Origin: Plasmopara viticola
Lineage: Eukaryota > Oomycota > Peronosporomycetes > Peronosporales > Peronosporaceae
Reading direction: 5' to 3'
DNA: 64,000 bases
NCBI GenBank assembly: GCA_001695595.3
Contig: MBPM02000015.1
Coordinates: forward strand, 496,001 to 560,000
Below, piece after piece: positions 46,579-56,699 of this stretch. The stretch's first letter is position 1. The number at the start of each line of letters is the position of its first letter. The notes beneath the pieces were generated by a model. That model saw only the letters and a program-made list of their open reading frames with translations, did not search any database and was not told the origin of the DNA. Made by a program: the position numbers and the translations under genes.

Positions 46579-47726
46579 TAATGTATTACGTTATCGCGTT
46601 GCCAAGGTATGCACGTGCTAGGCTCAGTCTGGCTAGTCCACGGCATAGAGTGGTGTCCGCATACGTCGAGTCTCGTTCGGCGGGCAGTGCATCCAGCACC
46701 GAGGTCGTGAGGGTCTTCCATTTCTTTCGGTCTTGTGCAAGGGTACGTACCACTTCGAGGTCTTGTGCTGTCCGGAGTCGAAAGCCGGAGCCACGGGAAA
46801 CAAGGTTGTGGTGGAGTGTCGAGGGGAGCGTGGTGCGGGGACGTCCGCGCCATTTTGCTGCGGTGGAGAAGAAGTAGGCACGCATCTGGAGGTTAGCTGG
46901 AATGTCGGGATAGCGGCGAAGTACATGGCCAAACAGGCGCCAGCGAGCTTGTGTCAGTCGTAGTCTCAGCGGCCGCTCATCACAGAGGTCGTAGTCTTGC
47001 ATTCGAAATGGGTCGGGGGTAGCGATAGCCAAGAGCGTAGCGAAGCTGGCGGCGATGGAAACTCTCGAGGCCGTGGAGCTCTGACTTGGTAAGAGCCCAG
47101 GTGGCGCACTTGTACAGCAGAATTAGTAGAACGTAGGTGTTGTACAATCGAATGCGTGTCTTGGGTGAGATGAACGTGGGGCGGAGCCAGACGGACCAGA
47201 GGCGGTGGAGCGCGAGGGTGGCCAGGGACTTGCGTCGGGATAGATCTTTAATATCGCCGAGGAGTGTTCCGAGCTTCTTAGTGTGGTGCCAGGTTTCTGC
47301 TCGGGATCGGGCGTGTCGAGTGGCGCCCGACGGGTTGCAGTGGCGGCGGATTTCGGTGACTTCGGTCTTGGCTTCGTTTTTTTTTTTTCAGGGTTAGAAG
47401 GAAGTCATCAATGCGGTGCTCACCTCTATCGTAGATCTTGGTTTCGCGGAGGCCAAGGATATCGACGCGGTAGCGCCGGAGATCTTCGGGGAGTGTTACG
47501 TGCTTCTTGCGCTTCGAACCTAGAGAATTCACATTAAAGGAGCCAATCCGGATGCGGTTGGCGCGGTTAAGGGCGTGGAAGGGGGTTTGGCCTGGTGCTG
47601 GAGACCTTCGCGTCGAGGTTGAGACTCGTTAGAGACCTGCAGATGCCCGAGAGCACCTGCCCGAAGCGCGCGAGCATTAAGCCCCCGCGCTTGGAAGGAG
47701 GGCGTCACCCCAACCTTTTCCGAAAA
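46579..47726 (-). mobile_element. Internally deleted LINE (non-LTR retrotransposon) with 14-bp target duplication
   Basis: Flanked by perfect repeats tgtttcgatgtatg at 46565-46578 and 47727-47740. On the minus strand it begins ttttccgaaaaggttggggt, encodes an endonuclease-like N-terminus (SLGSKRKKHVTLPEDLRRYR, then VDILGLRETKIYDRGEHR) and, after an A-rich junction near 47380, jumps to the C-terminal part of the ORF. It ends in a short taatg-type repeat. The whole RT core is missing, so it cannot act alone. It is the fuller relative of the three 300-bp derivatives in this window. Confidence 0.88.
46586..47032 (-). pseudogene. LINE ORF2 C-terminal fragment
   Basis: 148-codon frame with RPLRLRLTQARWRLFGHVLR, the RWxGHVxR motif typical of the region after RT in jockey/CR1-like LINEs, then KWRGRPRTTLPSTLHHNL and LAQDRKKWKTLTTSVL. 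Upstream bases on the same strand (to about 47270) continue in other frames with NTYVLLILLYKCATWALTKS, also typical. Fragment only. Confidence 0.75.
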
Positions 47727-47740
47727 TGTTTCGATGTATG

Positions 47741-48368
47741 CGAAAGGCATATGACAAATATCCACTGCCTGGCTATTGCGTTAAACATACGGTAAAGTCC
47801 TTTCATTAACTACATATTAAAGGCCTTTGCGTTGAACTGAACTCTTGCAGTTTCACGCGACGGGTTTCCCACTTATCCACAAAACACTCTTAGAAACTCA
47901 AGTGTTTACGCACTGCGTGATGTCTGCCCATTCTACTCAGCCACCAATCACGTACCTGCTGAACCGAGCAATGCTTTGCTCCCGTGTGTTGCTAGAGATA
48001 AATCAACAGTCCACTTACGCTGCAACTGATAAGGTCCCACCATTGTAATCTTCGAAACCTCTCTCAAGGCATGCTGACACCTTGGTAAGAGGTTAGAAAC
48101 TTTGTTCATGGGAAAATGAAGTCTTGATCATCAGGAATACAATAGCGCAAAGTTATTGATAAATAGGCTGCCGGAGCATGTGCACTGTTGCGAATCGACG
48201 AAGAGGGGGTGACCTCGACGAGGCCTCGAAGACTTGGAGGCTTTGAGGCCTTCCATCCTTCTACAGCAGCCAGTCTAGTAGAAAGGCGAAAATAGAGAAG
48301 TAGTTTTACTTCTTACGTGTGTCTTAGCATTTTAGCCACTTATGCACAATCATACCCATCTCGTGATC
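47741..48368 (+). other. Upstream flank of kinase copy 2
   Basis: About 630 bases with no gene seen. Partial resemblance to the flank of copy 4 around 57235-57350 (gacatacgacaaggtctttt versus aacatacggtaaagtccttt) suggests the duplication unit included upstream DNA. Confidence 0.45.
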
Positions 48369-48387
48369 ACTCATTATTTTGCTCACT
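48369..48387 (+). promoter_or_regulatory. Initiator-like element of kinase copy 2
   Basis: ACTCATTATTTTGCTCACT ends 19 bases before the ATG at 48406; a variant of the block before copies 1, 3 and 4. Confidence 0.55.
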
Positions 48388-48405
48388 AGGTGAGAGCCAT
48401 CGGCA

Positions 48406-50136
48406 ATGGCCCTGGCGGAGGTTTTGCTTCTTCTCTTTGTGCAAGTGGTGGTGTCCCAGTGGATCGCAAAGGAGTATTACGACGTCAATAATTGCTCAGT
48501 GACACCTATCGTCGTGGATTTTGTACACGGTACCAAGTGTCTAACGTTTCAATGCACGGCCGTCAAAGTCAACAATGCCACTCCATTCGTACACGATGTC
48601 TGCAACATCACGAATGGGTTCGAGTATGCCAGAACGGTCTTTCCTGATGAGAATTTCATTGTTGTAGAAAACTATGCAGGTGTTGGGTGTGAGGACTTAC
48701 ACAATACGATTGTCGTACGCACCACGGGAAGGTGTACGGATGCGGGCGTGTCTGGAAGCTACTCGATCATTTCAACGCTCTATTCAAACGGGTCTGCATT
48801 GATCATGCTGTTCACAGACAGGGAGTGCGATGGTGATGCGTATATGAATGTCGTTCTTGACAGTGGCAATACTAAGAGTGGAGACTGTGTCGAGAACTAT
48901 ACCAAATTTTACACGACACATAAAGCCAGCGAAAGTGTTTTGGGCGTTGGAACTGGTGTCGGGTCGGATGGCAGCTCAAGCAGTCGCACAGTGATGACCC
49001 AAAAAATTATTATTATCACCCTTGTAGTCGTGGCCGTGATCGCGTTTATCACCGCCGCCTTCATCTGGAGACGGCAAGTGTTTTACGTCAAGCATAGTAC
49101 CGAGAATGTTGAGAGTAGTATGGGGTGCGATAATTATACGCCTTTGTCTGATCGCCACATGAGCACAGCATTTAACACCAGTACCAGGAGCTTGTTTATC
49201 AGTGAAAGACAGCAACGTACTATCAGCTACTTTTGGAACGACGAAGAGATCGCTGCAGCTCGTGTCGATCGTGATAAGATTGAATTCGGACAAGTGATCA
49301 GTCAAGGCGGGTTCGGACAGGTTTTGTCGGGCTGCTTCAATGGGCAGCACGTTGCGATTAAAATGCTGCTGCCGAAACATCGCAAGTGTTTAAAGTCAAT
49401 TAATTCTTTCCTCGAAGAGGTCAAGCTGTATTCCATTTTGGAACACCCCCGCATTGTACAATTTGTCGGCGTGGCTTGGAGTTCTCTATCCGACCTTTGT
49501 CTACTCACTGCGTTTATGGAAGGAGGCGATCTACGAGCATTGCTTGCGTCTTATGAGTCGCAAAACTTGCCTGTTGGCTTCGATGTGACCAAAGTGACAA
49601 TTGCGCTGCATACAGCTCACGCGCTCACGTACTTGCATTCCTTAGACCCGCCAGTGCTGCATCGTGACCTCAAGTCCAAGAACATTTTGTTAAGTACTAC
49701 AATGGACGCTCGACTATCCGACTTTGGTGCTTCTTGTGAAAATGCGGTGGATAAATCCACCATGACAGGAGGCATTGGAACATCGCACTGGATGGCGCCG
49801 GAAGTGATTTTAGGGGAGAAATACGACGAAAAGGCCGACGTGTTTTCAATGGGCGTCGTGTTGTCCGAACTGGATCTGCATGCTTTGCCGTACTCATTCG
49901 CCACGGATGAGAACGATTCAAGTCGCCGACTTTCGAGCACTGCGCTCGTTCATTTGGTGGCAACGGGACAACTAAGTGTCAAGTTTTCGAGTGACAATTC
50001 ATTGGCCAAGTTGGGCATGTCCTGCGTTGCAATTAATCCCAACGATCGTCCGACCGCAAGTGAAGTGCTCTTTAAGCTTCATACCGTGTTAACAACTGAG
50101 TACGGCAGGGAGGGATATGTAACAGGGTTCACTTAA
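48406..50136 (+). CDS. Receptor-like TKL protein kinase, copy 2 (intact)
   Basis: 576 residues, no disruption. Signal peptide about 1-18 (MALAEVLLLLFVQVVVSQW). The ectodomain to about 200 has eight cysteines (30, 45, 50, 66, 95, 110, 141, 161) and N-glycosylation sequons at 29, 57, 67, 128 and 164. Membrane helix 201-223 (IIIITLVVVAVIAFITAAF), basic stop-transfer IWRRQ. The kinase spans about 288-565: SQGGFGQV loop, VAIK Lys319, GVAWSSLSDLCLLTAFMEGG hinge region, HRDLKSKN with Asp421 and Asn426, DFG Asp439, WMAPEVILGEKYDEKADVFS. HRDLKxxN predicts Ser/Thr specificity and the overall pattern is TKL. Probably a plasma-membrane sensor phosphorylating cytosolic partners; ligand and targets unknown. 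Its 3' flank carries an antisense LINE derivative. Confidence 0.95.
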   Translation: MALAEVLLLLFVQVVVSQWIAKEYYDVNNCSVTPIVVDFVHGTKCLTFQCTAVKVNNATPFVHDVCNITNGFEYARTVFPDENFIVVENYAGVGCEDLHNTIVVRTTGRCTDAGVSGSYSIISTLYSNGSALIMLFTDRECDGDAYMNVVLDSGNTKSGDCVENYTKFYTTHKASESVLGVGTGVGSDGSSSSRTVMTQKIIIITLVVVAVIAFITAAFIWRRQVFYVKHSTENVESSMGCDNYTPLSDRHMSTAFNTSTRSLFISERQQRTISYFWNDEEIAAARVDRDKIEFGQVISQGGFGQVLSGCFNGQHVAIKMLLPKHRKCLKSINSFLEEVKLYSILEHPRIVQFVGVAWSSLSDLCLLTAFMEGGDLRALLASYESQNLPVGFDVTKVTIALHTAHALTYLHSLDPPVLHRDLKSKNILLSTTMDARLSDFGASCENAVDKSTMTGGIGTSHWMAPEVILGEKYDEKADVFSMGVVLSELDLHALPYSFATDENDSSRRLSSTALVHLVATGQLSVKFSSDNSLAKLGMSCVAINPNDRPTASEVLFKLHTVLTTEYGREGYVTGFT

Positions 50137-50145
50137 CTGTAGGTA

Positions 50146-50443
50146 ATGTAATGTAATGTATTACGTTATCGTGTTGCCAAGTTATGCACGTGCTAGGCTC
50201 AGTCTGGCTAGTCCACGGCATAGAGTGGTGTCCGCATACGTCGGGTCTCGTTCGGCGGGCAGTGCAGCCAGCACCGAGGGCGTGAGGGTCTTCCATTATT
50301 TTGTTTATCTCTGACTTGGTAAGAGCCCAGGTGGCGCCCGGTGCTGGAGACCGTCGCGTCGAGGGTGAGACTCGTTAGAGACCTGCAGATGCCCGAGAGC
50401 ACCTGCCCGAAGCGCGCAAGCATTTAGCCCCCGCGCTCGGAAG
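50146..50443 (-). mobile_element. Short LINE derivative in the 3' flank of kinase copy 2
   Basis: Flanked by ctgtaggta at 50137-50145 and 50444-50452. Minus orientation, antisense to the kinase, starting 1-10 bases after its stop codon. Same three-segment structure as 13175-13496, but about 40 bases shorter at the 5' end (begins cttccgagcgcggggg). Confidence 0.85.
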
Positions 50444-50479
50444 CTGTAGGTACCTTTGTAAATATCATATTAACATTGG

Positions 50480-51430
50480 ATTTAATAAATTTTTGGCGAA
50501 AAAGTGTAAATTTTAGAAGACCAGCATCGTTGTGAGGCGCGCAACATCAGCTATCGCCTGCATAAAAACATTTTAACTCTTTCTTTGTAGCGACTTCGGA
50601 TTGCCTCGCCGGGAGGTAAATAAACAGTGGCGCGACTGCTTCCATGACGTTACACTATTCCTATCATACAAGAATGCTGGTATCAAGGTCACAATAGCGG
50701 ACGGTCGAAGAATGGTTCCATTGTTTAGTATGGACCAAAAGTGTATTATGTTGATGGACGTTCTCCACATACCGGGTTGCGGTCGTTGTAGTGTCTGAAT
50801 GCTCGATGTTAGCAGTAAGGAGTTCTAGACCTGCGAGAAACACGCCGCTTGCAAGAAATTACTAAGATGCTTGATGCAGTCAGTCGCTCAAGAAACTTGC
50901 ACAGCAAGCACCTTTTGCTTTTGCAGGGCATCGGTTTAAATGAGTTTTGTGGACCACATGTGCCACTTGGAGAGGTGCCAGCGGGAGTATTTACCTCATT
51001 TACAAGCACACATTAGAGCTGAGATCACTTTGCCAATACAGTGATGCCACAGACATTATTAGCGGCATTCTCAATGCAATACAGCGAGAAATGCGAATCG
51101 ACTTCTGGACCGAGACACGGGCTCGACTATCTGCTCGTGGTGCATCGAACTGTGGCCGTCTCGGTAATAGCTGATGACAACGTTAGTCAACTACCTTGTC
51201 AGCTCCTCTTGACACGAATATTGAATTGGTATCGGAGTATCATAACTTCGCAGCGGTACGGAAATCTCGAAAAAAACTAAATGTCCGACAGCACGTGGCA
51301 CCTTTGCCTCCGAGTATCTGACGTTGAGAAGCGCCTCGGTACAGACCCGGTCTTCTTGTGGATAATCAGAAAGAATCTGGCTGCCTCTTGACTTCTCGAC
51401 GTTATCGCCTTCACGTCGGCAACTAGAGAG
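50480..51430 (+). mobile_element. Internal fragment of copia-like family A, copy 2
   Basis: Contains the protease-like block coding NSGATASMT (Asn where copia has catalytic Asp) near 50625-50650, GIKVTIADGRRMVPLFSMDQ and VLHIPGCGRCSV, then VDHMCHLERCQREYLPHLQA and LDYLLVVHRTVAVSV in other frames. Stops and shifts throughout. No RT or integrase seen. Confidence 0.6.
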
Positions 51431-51800
51431 GGTAAGATTTATTGTATCGAAGGTTCAATAGTGAAATCGAATGGAGGCGTCGATAGAAGGTTGAACTCCT
51501 CGGAAGCTAGCCTCAGGGCGTTATAAAGCGTAAAATTACGATACCAGAAAGTAAAAACACCCGTCTGTAGAAGCTCTGCTTCTAGGCCTTGAGGGTAAAT
51601 CTTACATTCGAAAATCACACGTGACACCCTCCAAACCGGCCTTTGACGCCCTCGTCAAACTCTTCCCATGTGATCAAAGTTCTGACTCTTTGAGAGCCAT
51701 TGTCTTACATACGGTAGAGAACGTACCTTTAGGTAATCGCCATCTCAGCTAACGACACTGGGTCTACGGATCTCGAAGTTCACACAAGTGGTCCAACTAA
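51431..51800 (+). repeat. Rearranged LTR of family A
   Basis: Begins gaaggttcaatagtgaa and gaggcgtcgatagaagg, which match the reverse complement of 55640-55690. From about 51600 the sequence (cacacgtgacaccctcc, tttgacgccctcg, cttacatacggtagag) instead matches the plus strand of 54510-54640 and 55480-55560. So two LTR parts lie head to head. Confidence 0.5.
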
Positions 51801-51947
51801 AACCTCTATACTTACTTTGATTACCTCTAAAAAATCAATTTGACAACAAGTTGATGTTTTCTATAGTAATTGTTAATTCCGGCCGCTTTTTTCGCTTTTT
51901 GAAAATGTCACTTTTTCGCCAAAATTAAAAATGATATTTACAAAGGT

Positions 51948-52279
51948 CCTTCCGAAAAGGTTGGGGTGACGCCCTCCTTCCAAGCGCGGGGGCTAAATGC
52001 TCGCGCGCTTCGGGCAGGTGCTCTCGGGCATCTGCAGGTCTTTAACGAGTCTCACCCTCGACGCGACGGTCTCCAGCACCGGGCGCCACGTGGGCTCTTA
52101 CCAAGTCAGACCTAAGCAAAATAATGGAAGACCCTCACGACCTCGGTGCTGGCTGCACTGCCCGCCGAACGAGACCCGACGTATGCGGACACCACTCTAT
52201 GCCGTGGACTAGCCAGACTGAGCCTAGCACGTGCATAACTTGGCAATGCGATAACGTAATACAATACAATACAATACAA
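51948..52279 (+). mobile_element. Short LINE derivative in the 3' flank of kinase copy 3
   Basis: Flanked by tttacaaaggt at 51937-51947 and 52280-52290. Same three-segment structure as 13175-13496, ending in (tacaa)n. Plus orientation, hence antisense to copy 3. The surrounding DNA is homologous to the 3' flank of copy 2 (ctgtaggtacctttgtaaatatcat), yet the insertion point differs by about 10 bases. Confidence 0.88.
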
Positions 52280-52429
52280 TTTACAAAGGTACCTACAATT
52301 ACGCATACCCTGTTACGTATCCCTCCTTGCCGTACTCGGTTGTTAACACGGTATGAAGCTTAAAGAGTACTTCATTTGCGGTCGGACGATCGTTGGGATC
52401 AACTGCAACGCAGGACAAGCCCAACTTGG

Positions 52430-52713
52430 CCAATGAATTGTCACTCGAAAACTTGACACTTAGTTGTCCCATTGCCACCAAATGAACGAGCGCAGTGCTT
52501 GAAAGTTTGCGGCTTGATTCGTTCCCATCCGTGGCGAATGAATATGGCAAAGCATGCAAATCCAGTTCGGACAACACGACGCCCATTGAAAACACGTCGG
52601 CCTTCTCGTCGTATTTCTCCCCTAAAATCACTTCCGGCGCCATCCAGTGCGATGTTCCAATGCCTCCTGTCATGGTGGATTTATCCACCACATTTTCACA
52701 AGAAGCACCAAAG
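52430..52713 (-). repeat. 284-bp direct repeat, unit A (original kinase C-lobe)
   Basis: Codes in frame for the activation segment to helix-F region of copy 3. I find no difference from unit B at 53327-53610. Confidence 0.93.
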
Positions 52714-53326
52714 TCGGATAGTCGAGCGTCCAGTGTAGTACTTAACAAAATGTTCTTGGACTTGAGGTCACGATGCAGCACTGGCGGGTCCAAGGAATGC
52801 AAGTACGTGAGCGCGTGAGCTGTATGCAGCGCAATTGTCACTTTGGTCACATCGAAGCCAACAGGCAAGTTTTGCGACTCATAAGACGCAAGCAATGCTC
52901 GTAGATCGCCTCCTTCCATAAACGCAGTGAGCAGACAAAGGTCGGATAGAGAATTCCAAGCCACGCCGACAAATTGTACAATGCGGGGGTGTTCCAAAAT
53001 GGAATAGAGCTTGACCTCTTCGAGGAAAGAATTGATTGACTTTATACACTTGCGGTGTTTCGGCAGCAGCATTTTAATCGCAACGTGCTGCCCATTGAAC
53101 CAGCCCGACAAAACCTGTCCGAACCCGCCTTGACTGACCACTTGTCCGAATTCAATCTTATCACGATCGACACGAGCTGCAGCGAACTCCTCATCGCTCC
53201 AAAAGTAGCTGATAGTACGCTGCTGTCTTTTACTTATTAAGAAACTGCTAGTACTAGTGTTGAATGCTGCACTCTTTTGGCAATCAGACAAAGGCACATA
53301 ACTATCGCATCTCATACTACTCTCAA

Positions 53327-53610
53327 CCAATGAATTGTCACTCGAAAACTTGACACTTAGTTGTCCCATTGCCACCAAATGAACGAGCGCAGTGCTTGAA
53401 AGTTTGCGGCTTGATTCGTTCCCATCCGTGGCGAATGAATATGGCAAAGCATGCAAATCCAGTTCGGACAACACGACGCCCATTGAAAACACGTCGGCCT
53501 TCTCGTCGTATTTCTCCCCTAAAATCACTTCCGGCGCCATCCAGTGCGATGTTCCAATGCCTCCTGTCATGGTGGATTTATCCACCACATTTTCACAAGA
53601 AGCACCAAAG
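53327..53610 (-). repeat. 284-bp direct repeat, unit B (inserted copy)
   Basis: Base-for-base copy of 52430-52713 sitting in place of the ectodomain and membrane segment of copy 3. Borders are ccaatgaattg at the low side and caccaaag at the high side. Confidence 0.93.
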
Positions 53611-53850
53611 ATGCTCGTATCCGTTCGTAATGTTGCTTACATCGTGCACAAATCGAGTGGCGTTGTGAATTTTGATAGGCGCGCATTGAGGAGCTAAGAG
53701 CCTGGTACTGCGTACAAAATCCACGACAACAGGTGTCACTGAGCAATTCTCGGCATCGTAATATTCCTTTGCAATCCACTGCGATACCACCACTCGCAAG
53801 AAGAGGAGAATGGAAGCTTCCGCTAAGGCCATTGCCGGTAGCTATCACGA

Positions 53851-53869
53851 AGCGAGCAACAAAATGAGC
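53851..53869 (-). promoter_or_regulatory. Initiator-like element of kinase copy 3
   Basis: Reads GCTCATTTTGTTGCTCGCT on the minus strand, 19-37 bases before the ATG. The 100 bases further upstream are closely similar to those of copy 4, including tatccggacaaacct and cgagtcctg. Confidence 0.65.
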
Positions 53870-54429
53870 AAGAACGCGATGTGCATGATAAAGTGTTCAG
53901 GACTCGTCCAACGACAGAAATATTTTTTGAAATGAAAGCCGTTTGTGTCAGCATGCTCTTACAAAGGTTTGTCCGGATACTACAAAAGCAGGTTTTTGAA
54001 ATTGGTTCAAGGAGAGGTAGTGACTTTCGTTCCAGCAAACTGTACAAAAGGAATTTACTGTGGGAATTGCTCGATATACTTTTTTCAACACAGGGACGCA
54101 GAGCATTGCTCGATTTGACAGGTACATATCGACGGCGGAGCAGAGTATCCATGCTGGTAGAGCACCTTGAGAATTGCCAATGCTACCAAGTAAGCATCTA
54201 ATTTACAGGAACAAGTCGGGTGACGTGTTTTGTCTCATATCATAGTCATTCCGGCCCAATGTGTAAACAAAAAGGACTCGTCTGTCTCGAACACCAGACA
54301 GGCAGTCAACTGCCTTTCGGGTAACATCAAGCCAGTCGCAAATTAATGGAAAAAACACCAGGTTACTAAGGCTGGAGACTAAACTTAATTACTCGAATCC
54401 TTAAAAGATCGTGAACCTAGTACCGCGTC

Positions 54430-54860
54430 TGGTGTGAGAGCGCCCGATGTCCGTAGACAAGTCTATTCAGCCCGGCACTCGGGGGGCAACATATATCTAA
54501 GGGCCTTCTAAAACACATGCGATACCTATCCTATCGACCTTTTGTGATGCCCTCGTCGAAATAAATCTCTTTTAATTCACTGTGTACGCTTGGAAGGCGA
54601 TTTCTTACATACGGTAGGGAACGTCCCTTCAGGTTGCCGCCGTCCAAGCGTCAGGACGCATCACCTAAGCAGACTGCTTGTCGATACTTTTCGCCTGATA
54701 ATGAGCTTCAAATGTGTCTATGTTTTAGCCGACCCTGATCGAGAGTTCAATTGTGATATTTATCTATAAATGAGTCGTGGTATCTCAGTGAAGTAAATAG
54801 TAATAATAATAATTAGGAGCCTCTTCTAAATAAAGGACTTGCTCTTCCCCCTCTCTTTTA
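54430..54860 (+). repeat. LTR-like repeat, left arm of an inverted pair
   Basis: Contains tgatgccctcgtcgaaa, cttacatacggtagggaacg, gcatcacctaagcagactgc, cctgataatgagcttc and atgagtcgtggtatctcagt. The same blocks occur in order on the minus strand of 56700-57020. Confidence 0.6.
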
Positions 54861-55429
54861 TGTTATTGTATGTATTATTGAGCAGCTGGCGCTAGAAAAA
54901 AGTACGAAGTTTGAATGATAACCTCATACACAATAACTGAAGAGCAGGTGAGAGCGCCGTTCGAAAAGGGAAAAGTCGAGGGAATGGGCTGACGCCGCTC
55001 CAAAGGAAGAGCGGGTTTAAAATTGGTTTGATTAATGCTTGCAGATGTTTGAGGGTGCCATATAGCAAGCTCGTCTTATCCGTACTGGCTAGCAGTATGA
55101 CACAAAGAAGATGTTTTCGAGGTTTCTAAGAATGCTTTTACTTGTCAAAGCTGAAAAGTCTTGTAACAGCGCTGTTTAATAATTTAATTGTAGACGTAAT
55201 TGTTTGTAGATTTCTGGTACATTCGTAACAACGATCTATGGTTTTGACGCCGATATAAATTGTAAATAGGTCTTGAAGACTGATTTCTGCAGGTTAAAGA
55301 GCTCATTTTTATAAGGTGTCCAACCGGAACGACATACAAATTACTACGGAAAACATCAATTTGTTAAGCTAAGAACCAGAATGACTATTTGCAGTTAATC
55401 AAGAAAAGGTATAAGTTGAACCACCACAG
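54861..55429. other. Spacer inside the inverted pair; no gene seen
   Basis: About 570 bases with only short frames. Traces of the LTR family may extend into it (agcgggtttaaaattgg region), not resolved. Confidence 0.35.
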
Positions 55430-55690
55430 ACCCGTCTCTTATTCTAGGCACTGACAATATATTTACATTCAGAATATCACACGTGACATTCTTTAAATCG
55501 CCTCCGCAGTTCTGACTCCATTTTCTTGCATACGGTAGGGACTGTACCTTTAGGTTATCGCCGTCCCAGCCTTAAAAAGCATCATTTACGAAAGCTGAGT
55601 GTTCCTGCTTTCTGATGTCACCTGAGGCTAGCTTTAGAGAAGTTCGAACTTCTATCGACGCCTCCATTCAGGTTCACTATTGAACCTTCA
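55430..55690 (+). repeat. LTR copy adjoining family A fragment 3
   Basis: gacccgtctcttattctagg, cacgtgacattc, cttgcatacggtagggactg, gacgcctccattcaggttca. It abuts the minus-strand internal fragment at 55691 and may be its 3' LTR. Confidence 0.55.
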
Positions 55691-56690
55691 AAACTGTAGA
55701 TTTTACCCTTGTAGTTGCCGACGCAAAGGCGATAATATCGAAGGAGCTAAGAGACATCCTGATTGGAATCACCCTTCGATTCGTTTTAGAATTCCACAGG
55801 AAGACCGGGTCTGAACCTAAACACTTCTTAACCGTCATAAACTTGGAGGCAATGGTGCCCCGTGCTGTCGGCATTTGGCCATTTTGCAAGAATCTTGTAC
55901 CACTGCAGAGACACGGTATTCCCATGCCAATTCGATATTCGTGTTTGAAGGAGCAAGAGGGAAACTTGCTGACAAGATCTGTCGACTTACGTTGTCATCA
56001 GCTATTACCGAGACGGCCACAATTCGATGCACCATGAGCAGATAGTCGAGCCCGTGTCTCGGTCCAGAAGTCGATTCGCATTTCTCGCTGTATTGCCATT
56101 GAGAATGCCGCGGTGGCATCACTGTAAAGGCGAAGTGGTCTAAGCTCTAATGTGTGCTTGGAAATGAGATTAATATTCCCGCTGGCACCTCTCCAACTGG
56201 CGCATGAGGTCCACAAAACTTCTTCAAACCGATGCCCTGCAAAGCAAAAAGTGCTTGCGGTCAAGTTTCTTGAGCGACTGACTGCATCAACCATTTTGGT
56301 AAATTCTCGCTCACCACCCAATGTAGGAATTCAGCGGCGTATTTCTCGCAGGTCAAGAACTCCTAGAACTTCTTACTGCTAACATCGAGCATTCAGACAC
56401 TACAACGACCGCAACCGGGTGTGTGGAGAACGTCCGTCAACATAATACACTTTCGGTCCATACTAAACAATTGAACCATTTTTCGACCTGCCACGGCCGT
56501 CCGCAATTGTGACCTTGATGCCAGCATTTAATGTAAGATGGGAATAGTGCAACGTCATGTAAGCAGTCGCGCCACTGTTCATTTGACCTCCTGACGAGGA
56601 CTTGCGAAGTCACTACAAAGACAGAATTAAATTGGTTTAATTGGGGCGATAGCTGGTGTTGTGCGCCTGAAAGCTTAAAAAGGAGGGGTA
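55691..56690 (-). mobile_element. Internal fragment of copia-like family A, copy 3
   Basis: Minus strand carries aacagtggcgcgactgctt (NSGATA, Asn for catalytic Asp), cacaattgcggacggc, the VDHxH-like region (ttttgtggacctcatgcgcc) and LDYLLMVHRIVAVSVIADDN. Same gene order as 50480-51430. Non-coding by stops and shifts. Confidence 0.6.
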
Positions 56691-56699
56691 TGAGCATGT

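Larger units (their letters stand above)
52299..53832 (-). pseudogene. Receptor-like TKL kinase, copy 3 (rearranged, broken)
   Basis: The ATG at 53832 starts a normal N-terminus (MALAEASILLFLRVVVSQWI) and about 75 ectodomain residues to GYEH. There the rest of the ectodomain and the membrane helix are replaced by a 284-bp copy of this gene's own kinase C-lobe (53327-53610). The join is out of frame and reaches a stop within a few codons (53593). After the insert the juxtamembrane and full kinase resume (VESSMRCDSYVPLSDCQKSA on to HRDLKSKN, DFG, APE, ending YVTGYA) in a 429-codon frame without ATG at its start. Ectodomain Cys45 and Cys66 are also missing. No membrane-bound receptor can be made. 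Confidence 0.9.

Noticed and set aside
49617..49963. 107- and 88-codon antisense frames recurring in every kinase copy (also at 27609-27955, 52472-52818, 58847-59193)
   Set aside because: They recur only because the kinase DNA is nearly identical; the conserved sense codons explain them.
53881..54201. 106-codon plus-strand frame upstream of kinase copy 3
   Set aside because: It runs antisense through the promoter shared with copy 4 and is not open in the copy 4 counterpart.
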